Shown here piece by piece: positions 1 through 4,451 of a stretch of DNA of 7,139 bases. The notes below the pieces were generated by a model that worked only from the letters and a program-made list of their open reading frames with translations, searched no databases and had not been told where the DNA came from. The DNA comes from Bacteroidota bacterium (lineage in GTDB: Bacteria; Bacteroidota; Bacteroidia; M30B66), in assembly GCA_947497195.1 (NCBI GenBank), contig CANMGM010000116.1:1-7139 (forward strand), given 5' to 3'. A program made the position numbers and the translations under genes. How positions within the stretch are numbered: the first letter of the stretch is position 1; the number at the start of each line of letters is the position of its first letter.

Positions 1-850
1 CATTCAATTCACAACTTTAGGAATTTTAGCGGTGATAATCGTATTTAAACGTGGGCTATATGCCATTTCGTTCGATGAAGAGTTTGCCCGCTCGAGTGGT
101 TTTCCGATACTGGTTTTGCGAGCTGTATTATCGGTTTGCACTGTTTGGGTAGTAACGATTGGTATTCAGGCCGTTGGTGCTGTACTGATGGCGGCGCTGC
201 TTATAACACCGGCCCTGGCAGCGCGTTTTTGGACACAGAGCCTGAATGCAATGCTTGCCTTGTCGGCTATTTTCGGAGCGCTTGCAGGGTATGCAGGTTC
301 ATTTGTATCATTCAGCGCTCCTCAAATGCCTACCGGTCCTTGGATTGTGGTTACGGCCACATGCATCGCAGGAATTTCAATGGTATTGGCGCCGCGTCGC
401 GGAATTTTAGCGCGCTGGTACATACACCGCCGCAACCGATTGAAAATCCGCAATGAAAATATACTGAAGCTATTCTACCAGATTGGAGAAAAATCGGGGC
501 ATATGCAGGGGCGCATTTTGAAGGAAGATCTATTGAATTACCGGGCGTTTAAAACCGAACAGCTAGAAAGTGGCTTGAAAACGCTTGTTCAACAAGACAA
601 ACTGAATCACGAACTCGAATCGTACAGTCTGAGTAATCGCGGTTTGGCCGAAGCGCAACGCATCGTTCGCCTGCATCGTTTGTGGGAGTTGTATCTTCAG
701 AAATATTTGCACCTCGCACCCGATCATGTACACGACGATGCCGAAGCCATTGAACACGTAATCACGCCCGAGATTGAAGCCCAGCTCGAACTGTTATTGG
801 GCAATCCTTCCATCGATCCGCACAATACCGTAATTCCACCTCGCCGATGA
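1..850 (+). CDS. Metal ABC transporter permease fused to a C-terminal DtxR/MntR-like repressor module (5' partial)
   Basis: The reading frame is open from base 2 and continues in from upstream, so the N-terminus is missing; the GTG at 32 is an internal codon. Residues here are counted from that GTG. Residues 1-120 are the last membrane segments of an ABC-3 family permease for Mn/Zn/Fe. They include the typical FDEEFARSSG loop (14-23), the VGAVLMAALLITPALAARF helix (48-66) and APQMPTGPW (96-104). After a basic cytosolic linker (121-140) comes a winged-helix region (about 141-212). It is followed by a DtxR-type dimerization and metal-binding domain ending in DPHNTVIPP. Aligning by eye with DtxR, H215, E219, H234, E241 and H242 match H79, E83, H98, E105 and H106; E238 replaces Cys102, as in manganese-sensing MntR. 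The same architecture is known from chlamydial YtgCR. The stop overlaps the next start (ATGA at 847-850), indicating translational coupling. Whether the repressor part is released or acts in place cannot be seen. Confidence 0.9.
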   Translation, partial: IQFTTLGILAVIIVFKRGLYAISFDEEFARSSGFPILVLRAVLSVCTVWVVTIGIQAVGAVLMAALLITPALAARFWTQSLNAMLALSAIFGALAGYAGSFVSFSAPQMPTGPWIVVTATCIAGISMVLAPRRGILARWYIHRRNRLKIRNENILKLFYQIGEKSGHMQGRILKEDLLNYRAFKTEQLESGLKTLVQQDKLNHELESYSLSNRGLAEAQRIVRLHRLWELYLQKYLHLAPDHVHDDAEAIEHVITPEIEAQLELLLGNPSIDPHNTVIPPRR

Positions 851-1686
851 GCCTTAACGATGCGTATATTCTCATTACGGCCTGTTTGGTAACGGTAGCC
901 TGCGCCATTCCGGGCTGCTTTTTAGTATTGCGCAAAATGACCATGTTTGGCGATGCCATTTCGCATGCCGTTTTACCGGGAATTGTAGCGGCCTATATGC
1001 TGAGTGGCAACATTGGAGGCTGGCCCATGATTTTCGGCGCAACGGTAATCGGGCTTGCATTAACTTGGATAATCGAATTCATTCACAAACGCATGCGGGT
1101 AAGTGCCGACGCGAGCATTGGCATTAGCTATACATTTTTATTTGCGTTGGGATTGATATTGGTGAGTGCCTTTACGCGGCAAACCGATCTAGACCAAGAT
1201 TGCGTATTGTATGGAGAGATTGCACTGGTGCCCTTCGACTTGGGTTGGCTCGAAATTCCACGTCAAATTTGGATTGCCGGCATTTTGGATCTGCTTCTCA
1301 TCGCCATTATCGTTTTCGGTTACCGCGGATTTTGGATTAGCACCTTTGATCCATCGTACGCCACTGTAGCTGGATTATCGGCAGTATTTTGGCATTACTT
1401 GCTTATGGCCATGGTATCGCTCTCGACAGTAACGGCTTTTGAATCGGTGGGCGCCATCATGGTGGTATCGCTGTTATCGGGACCGGCGGCAACGGCTGCA
1501 CTTTTTTCGAAATCGCTAACGCGGATGATTTATCTGGCAGTGATTTTTGGTGTTGTTTCCTGCATAATTGCCTATGCATTTGCAGTGTATCTCGACGCTT
1601 CCATTGCGGGATGCATAGCGGTTACAAACGCGCTGACCTTTGCATTGGCCGCATTATTTAAGCGTGTTTTCCGAACTACAGTTTAG
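847..1686 (+). CDS. Metal ABC transporter permease (ABC-3 family, TroD/YtgD-like)
   Basis: This is a 279-residue inner-membrane permease, a normal full length for the family. It has hydrophobic segments at about 6-28, 38-53, 58-79, 91-109, 140-158, 171-192, 197-220, 226-248 and 252-271. Family signatures are the LRKMTMFGDAISHAVLPG segment (28-45), SADASIGISYTFLFALG (86-102), the DLDQDCVLYGE loop (114-124), FDPSYATVAG (167-176) and ESVGAIMVVSLLSGPAATA (199-217). It should form a heterodimeric channel with the upstream permease and import a divalent metal (Mn, Fe or Zn) supplied by a periplasmic binding protein and driven by an ATPase encoded outside the window. The ATG lies inside the ATGA overlap with the upstream gene, which supports this start. 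Unlike its partner it has no C-terminal repressor domain. The exact metal cannot be told from the permease alone, but the MntR-like residues in the partner favour Mn or Fe. Its 3' end overlaps the convergent peroxidase gene by 11 bp. Confidence 0.93.
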   Translation: MSLNDAYILITACLVTVACAIPGCFLVLRKMTMFGDAISHAVLPGIVAAYMLSGNIGGWPMIFGATVIGLALTWIIEFIHKRMRVSADASIGISYTFLFALGLILVSAFTRQTDLDQDCVLYGEIALVPFDLGWLEIPRQIWIAGILDLLLIAIIVFGYRGFWISTFDPSYATVAGLSAVFWHYLLMAMVSLSTVTAFESVGAIMVVSLLSGPAATAALFSKSLTRMIYLAVIFGVVSCIIAYAFAVYLDASIAGCIAVTNALTFALAALFKRVFRTTV

Positions 1687-2236
1687 AAATCAATTCCTCA
1701 CTCATCGGTTTTACACCCGAAGTAAAGAAATTGATGAGTTTCCCTTGCTCGTCGACCAGATACTTGCAGAAATTCCAGTTCGGCGCCTCTTCATTCCATC
1801 CATTGGCTTCTTTTGATGTAAGCCATTTGTAAATCGGGGATTTACCATCGCCTTTCACATTTACTTTTTCCATCATCTGAAAGCTAACTCCGTAATTTTT
1901 AGAGCAAAAAGTAGCTATCTCACCAGAATTTCCGGGTTCCTGTCCACCAAAATCGTTGCAGGGAAATCCGAGGATAACCAATTTATCGCCGTGTTTAGCA
2001 TGCAATTCCTGCAAACCGGCATATTGCGGAGTGAAGCCACATTCGGAAGCGGTATTTACAATAAGTACCTTCTTCCCTTTAAAGGTTGAGAAATCGATTG
2101 TTTTACCGTCGAGCGCCGCAAGTTTGAAGTCGTAAAATGAAGTAGTTGCCATAACAATTTCGTTGGGTGCAGAAACCACACGTGTGCATTGGTTAAAAAG
2201 GCAAATCAATGCTGCTGAAAGAAGAAAAGTTTTCAT
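1676..2236 (-). CDS. Glutathione peroxidase family protein, predicted exported, 2-Cys type
   Basis: This 186-residue thiol peroxidase reduces hydrogen peroxide or organic hydroperoxides. The GPx catalytic set is present: Cys66 in NTASECGFTPQY, Gln99 in FGGQEPG, and Trp154-Asn155 in WNF. Cys111 in FCSKNYGV matches the resolving Cys82 of yeast Gpx3/Hyr1, so thioredoxin rather than glutathione is the likely reductant. It also has Cys93 in FPCNDFGGQ. The first 23 residues look like a signal peptide: MKT, then a hydrophobic FLLSAALICLF, then a possible cut after VVSA. Cys17 could instead be a lipoprotein cysteine, although Gln before it is a poor lipobox. Initiation at Met29 would give a cytoplasmic 158-residue protein of usual GPx length; I prefer the longer form because the extension looks like a real export signal. 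It sits 48 bp downstream of the DUF1801/CDGSH gene on the same strand with no clear promoter between, so cotranscription is plausible. Confidence 0.92.
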   Translation of the reverse strand: MKTFLLSAALICLFNQCTRVVSAPNEIVMATTSFYDFKLAALDGKTIDFSTFKGKKVLIVNTASECGFTPQYAGLQELHAKHGDKLVILGFPCNDFGGQEPGNSGEIATFCSKNYGVSFQMMEKVNVKGDGKSPIYKWLTSKEANGWNEEAPNWNFCKYLVDEQGKLINFFTSGVKPMSEELISKL

Positions 2237-2284
2237 AGGAAAAAGAACAAGAAACTGCCTGTTTAGTTCACAATCGGTTTCTAA

Positions 2285-2941
2285 TTATTTAGCGTCGTGC
2301 GTGTTTATTTGCTTGTGCGAACCATCGCAATTGGGCATGCGGCGCGATAGTCCACAGGTACAATCGTTCATTCCGTATCCGTCCAAAATACGTTGACGAA
2401 ACTTCGCCACACGATCGAATCGGGTTTGTTCATTTTTAGCTGCTGATACAAAGATGAAATAGGCGCGTTGCCGACCCGTTGTTAATGATTCGAATGCCAA
2501 TTTATACGATTCATCCGCTTCAAAAACTATTTTAAATTCATTCGGAATTTCCAATGTCTGTTTGTGATCTGAGGCAAGTGTAGTACCTGAGCGCTCTAGC
2601 TCGATGGCTTCAAAAATGTAGGCTTTCAAAAAAGGTTCAACGCGTGTAAAATCATCCAAGGTGCGGAACCGAATAATCCTGCCCGCCTGACTGTTCTCGC
2701 CGGCTTTTGTTAAAATCCCGGCTTCATCCTGAAGCATCGCGCCCTTGAAGAAACTTAAAATGCAGTTGTCTTTAAATCGACCTAGAATACAGATATTTTT
2801 TCCTTTGTGGGTGTAGCAGGGCGATTGCCATTTGCTGACCTCTGTTAATCCACATTCGTGAACAATTGCGCGTAAGCGGACTAATATTTCGGAGAAAGGC
2901 AATTCCGAATTGAAATAGGATTCTAGATCACGATTTGTCAT
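2285..2941 (-). CDS. DUF1801 / YdeI (OmdA-like) family protein with C-terminal CDGSH motif
   Basis: This is a 218-residue, soluble-looking protein with no signal peptide or membrane segment. Residues 1 to about 115 resemble the DUF1801 domain (KWQSPCYTHKGKNICILG at 37-54, LSFFKGAML at 62-70, RFRTLDD at 91-97). Residues 130-192 resemble the YdeI/OmpD-associated domain (LTTGRQRAYFIFVSAAKNEQTR at 153-174, ILDGYGMND at 185-193). The tail, residues 194-209, fits the CDGSH iron-sulfur consensus C-x-C-x2-S-x3-P-x-C-D-G-S-H exactly, with ligands Cys194, Cys196, Cys205 and His209. That pattern binds a [2Fe-2S] cluster in mitoNEET-type proteins, so a redox or cluster-sensing role is possible, but the biochemical function of this family is not established. 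The tail is very short for a CDGSH domain, so cluster binding is inferred. A TAAATTTG box upstream suggests its own promoter. It precedes the peroxidase gene by 48 bp. Confidence 0.85.
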   Translation of the reverse strand: MTNRDLESYFNSELPFSEILVRLRAIVHECGLTEVSKWQSPCYTHKGKNICILGRFKDNCILSFFKGAMLQDEAGILTKAGENSQAGRIIRFRTLDDFTRVEPFLKAYIFEAIELERSGTTLASDHKQTLEIPNEFKIVFEADESYKLAFESLTTGRQRAYFIFVSAAKNEQTRFDRVAKFRQRILDGYGMNDCTCGLSRRMPNCDGSHKQINTHDAK

Positions 2942-2987
2942 AAATGGTAAACAGGTCGTTTTGGAAATTCATGTTAAAACACCGTTA

Positions 2988-3018
2988 CAAATTTAGAAGC
3001 TGTGATTTATGTTGTTAA
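2988..3018 (-). promoter_or_regulatory. Candidate promoter for the DUF1801/CDGSH gene
   Basis: Read on the minus strand, TAAATTTG (2995 down to 2988) is an exact match to the Bacteroidetes -7 consensus TAnnTTTG. A TTA in place of the usual TTG lies 20 nt upstream (3018-3016). The box is 46 bp before the ATG at 2941, within the 90 bp gap after the ORF6N gene. This suggests that the DUF1801/CDGSH gene and perhaps the peroxidase behind it are transcribed independently of the ORF6N gene. Confidence 0.5.
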
Positions 3019-3031
3019 GAAAATTGAACTG

Positions 3032-3889
3032 TTATTTTAAAGGTAATTTCGCCTCAATCTCCGATCGTAAGGCATCCATCCTGCTAAAAGCGAAACATTT
3101 ATTGCCCAAATCTTTGAGCGATGCACCAAAATGATAAAGCTGCGTATCAATGATGAGAAAGCGGTCGTGGCAGCTGCAATTTTCTACAAATGAAATTTGC
3201 GGATATTGTTTATTATGTTTTTCGAGGTCTTTAAGCAGCGTCGATTTAGGACGGGAATAAATGGTACACAGCACATTTTCTTTACGTTTACTAAGCAGGA
3301 GTAATGTCGTTTCATCGATGTAATTATCTACTAAAATCAATGTTGCCTTTGCTTTCTTAACGAGCTGGCTAACAAAAACATGCGCATCGAATAATTGGCC
3401 CTCGAAGAAAATACCCTGCCGTGGGATGGCATCCTTCTCCAGGGCTTGCAATATGCCTTCCAGTTTTGAATCGGTCTGAGCCTGTTTCATTTCCACATGT
3501 TCGAGCCGTTGAATAACACCATGCAAATTGCGAAATGTGCGGCGCATCGAAACAAAAGATTGCATAATCTGTATGCTTATCTGAACAGCAACATCACTGC
3601 GTAAAACAGCCGATAGCATAGCCACACCCTGTTCGGTAAATGCATACGGGAGCGTGGTGCTATGTTTCAAAACGAGCAACCGGTCACAAATTGTGACCAG
3701 TTCATCTAATTCATTTTGAAGCAATTGAAATCGAAAGTAGGTAGGAAACCGTTCGATATTACGTTTTACCGCCTGGTTAAGCACCTTTGTTTCGACCTGA
3801 TACAATTCGGCCAGATCCCGATCAATCATCACATGCGTTTCGCGCAAGTTGAATATCCTTTTTTCAATGGAAATGCTATTTGTTTTCAT
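3032..3889 (-). CDS. ORF6N domain protein with C-terminal phospholipase-D-like domain
   Basis: This is a 285-residue cytoplasmic protein. Residues about 8-95 form an ORF6N domain (IEKRIFNLRETHVMIDRDLA at 8-27, NIERFPTYFRFQL at 44-56, YAFTEQGVAML at 82-92). ORF6N is a presumed DNA-binding domain found on phage and chromosomal proteins. Residues 120-152 are charged and heptad-like, a probable helical linker. From about 158 (GIFFEGQLFDAHVFVSQLVKKA) the protein has the PLD-like fold. It carries one variant HKD half-motif, H241-D-R243-x4-D248, where Arg replaces the usual Lys, followed by GASLKDLG (255-262). A single half-motif implies dimerization if it is a nuclease. Arg for Lys may alter or abolish activity. 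I recall the same two-domain layout in other Bacteroidetes proteins, and no substrate is known to me. The gene stands alone, 90 bp from the downstream gene and divergent from the SUI1 gene; defence or phage-related roles are only a guess. Confidence 0.87.
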   Translation of the reverse strand: MKTNSISIEKRIFNLRETHVMIDRDLAELYQVETKVLNQAVKRNIERFPTYFRFQLLQNELDELVTICDRLLVLKHSTTLPYAFTEQGVAMLSAVLRSDVAVQISIQIMQSFVSMRRTFRNLHGVIQRLEHVEMKQAQTDSKLEGILQALEKDAIPRQGIFFEGQLFDAHVFVSQLVKKAKATLILVDNYIDETTLLLLSKRKENVLCTIYSRPKSTLLKDLEKHNKQYPQISFVENCSCHDRFLIIDTQLYHFGASLKDLGNKCFAFSRMDALRSEIEAKLPLK

Positions 3890-3906
3890 TTATACACTGA
3901 TTTACT

Positions 3907-3927
3907 TTCAGGTAAATCTATCCTGAA
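3907..3927. repeat. Inverted repeat TTCAGG-N9-CCTGAA upstream of the ORF6N gene
   Basis: This is a perfect 6-bp inverted repeat, TTCAGG (3907-3912) and CCTGAA (3922-3927), with a 9-nt AT-rich spacer. It lies 17 bp before the ORF6N start codon, where an operator or the promoter itself would be expected. It could be a binding site for a dimeric regulator, possibly the ORF6N protein. Such short palindromes also occur by chance in AT-rich DNA. Confidence 0.4.
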
Positions 3928-3948
3928 CCTTTGATTTATAGATAACTA

Positions 3949-3964
3949 TGTTGATAATTCAACA
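3949..3964. repeat. Inverted repeat TGTTGA-TAAT-TCAACA in the divergent intergenic region
   Basis: This is a perfect 6-bp inverted repeat with a 4-nt spacer, placed between the divergent ORF6N and SUI1 genes and 17 bp before the SUI1 -33-like TTG. It is followed by ATTTTT, but with only two G-C pairs per arm and a position between two gene starts, it is a more likely operator than terminator. No other copy was noticed in the window. Confidence 0.4.
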
Positions 3965-3981
3965 ATTTTTAACTATTTAGA

Positions 3982-4009
3982 TTGACAAAGTCCTTTCACG
4001 ATAATTTCG
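3982..4009 (+). promoter_or_regulatory. Candidate Bacteroidetes-type promoter for the SUI1 gene
   Basis: TTG at 3982-3984 and TAATTTCG at 4002-4009 are separated by 17 nt. This fits the TTG / TAnnTTTG promoter pattern described for Flavobacterium and relatives, with one mismatch (C for T) in the downstream box. Transcription would start about 5-8 nt later, leaving a leader of roughly 10 nt before the ATG at 4024. Confidence 0.6.
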
Positions 4010-4023
4010 CTTAATTTAGCGGC

Positions 4024-4362
4024 ATGAGCAAGTCTAAGGATCGCATCAATGTGGTGTATTCAACCAATCCGAACTTTGTTTACGAACAGGAACAAAACGA
4101 GGAGCCCGAAACGCTTCCCAATCCTTCGCAAGAATTGAAAATTTGGCTCGAACGCTACAAAGGCGATAAAAAAGCCTCGGTTATAAAAGGATTTATCGGC
4201 AAATCGGAAGACGCCGAGCAACTCGCCAAAAGCCTGAAGAGCTTATGTGGCTGTGGCGGAAATGTAAAAGATGGCGACATCATCATCCAAGGCGACCACC
4301 GCGATAAAATCCTGCAGCACTTGATTTCAAAAGGGTATCGGGCGAAGAAGGCCGGCGGTTAG
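4024..4362 (+). CDS. SUI1/eIF1-like translation initiation factor (YciH family)
   Basis: This is a 112-residue protein with an unstructured acidic N-terminus (about 1-36) and a SUI1/eIF1 fold (about 37-110). Family landmarks are SVIKGFIG (52-59), LAKSLKSLCGCGGNVKDG (67-84), IIIQGDHRDKI (86-96) and LISKGYRAKKAGG (100-112). In bacteria, YciH-type proteins bind the small ribosomal subunit and are thought to monitor initiation fidelity, although their physiological role is much less clear than that of eukaryotic eIF1. The length is normal for the bacterial family. The ATG is well supported: a Bacteroidetes-type promoter lies immediately upstream and leaves a leader of only about 10 nt, so initiation would be nearly leaderless. 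An 89 bp gap with further promoter-like boxes separates it from the E1 gene. Confidence 0.93.
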   Translation: MSKSKDRINVVYSTNPNFVYEQEQNEEPETLPNPSQELKIWLERYKGDKKASVIKGFIGKSEDAEQLAKSLKSLCGCGGNVKDGDIIIQGDHRDKILQHLISKGYRAKKAGG

Positions 4363-4375
4363 GCTTACTTAATTT

Positions 4376-4447
4376 TAATTTCGCTGCATAGCGCGGGCGG
4401 TCGTATAAATGCTGCTTACCAACTTATTTTCTTCTTACCTTCGCTGC
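4376..4447 (+). repeat. Direct repeat of TAnnTTCGCTGC, 60 bp apart, before the E1 gene
   Basis: The 12-base pattern TAnnTTCGCTGC occurs at 4376-4387 (TAATTTCGCTGC) and again at 4436-4447 (TACCTTCGCTGC), exactly 60 nt apart. The second copy is the promoter-like box of the E1 gene. The first has no recognisable upstream -33 element. This could be a tandem promoter or a chance duplication; the repeat itself is directly visible. Confidence 0.6.
4416..4443 (+). promoter_or_regulatory. Candidate promoter for the E1 gene
   Basis: TACCTTCG at 4436-4443 fits TAnnTTTG with one mismatch, the same C-for-T change as the box before the SUI1 gene. A TTA at 4416-4418 sits 17 nt upstream in the place of the -33 TTG. 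The E1 ATG at 4452 follows after 8 nt, so the transcript would be nearly leaderless. The -33 element is weak, which limits confidence. Confidence 0.45.
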
Positions 4448-4451
4448 CCAA

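Noticed and set aside
32..34. GTG as the start codon of the first gene
   Set aside because: The same frame is open back to base 2 and encodes a hydrophobic stretch that continues the permease, so the gene is truncated by the window edge rather than starting here.
2163..2396. Plus-strand open frame across the start of the peroxidase gene and the end of the DUF1801 gene
   Set aside because: It lies antisense over two well-supported genes, and its translation shows no domain or compositional sign of a real protein.
3949..3957. DnaA-box-like TTATCAACA (minus strand) in an AT-rich intergenic region, suggesting an origin
   Set aside because: Only a single imperfect box is present, with no cluster of boxes and no replication genes nearby.
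3949..3970. Hairpin plus ATTTTT as an intrinsic terminator
   Set aside because: It lies between two divergent gene starts, and the 6-bp AT-rich stem is too weak. An operator or chance palindrome is more likely.
4351..4383. Possible intrinsic terminator after the SUI1 gene (AAGGCC ... GGCTT followed by T-rich sequence)
   Set aside because: The stem is short and bulged, overlaps the stop codon, and the following T-run is interrupted by A residues. It is not convincing.
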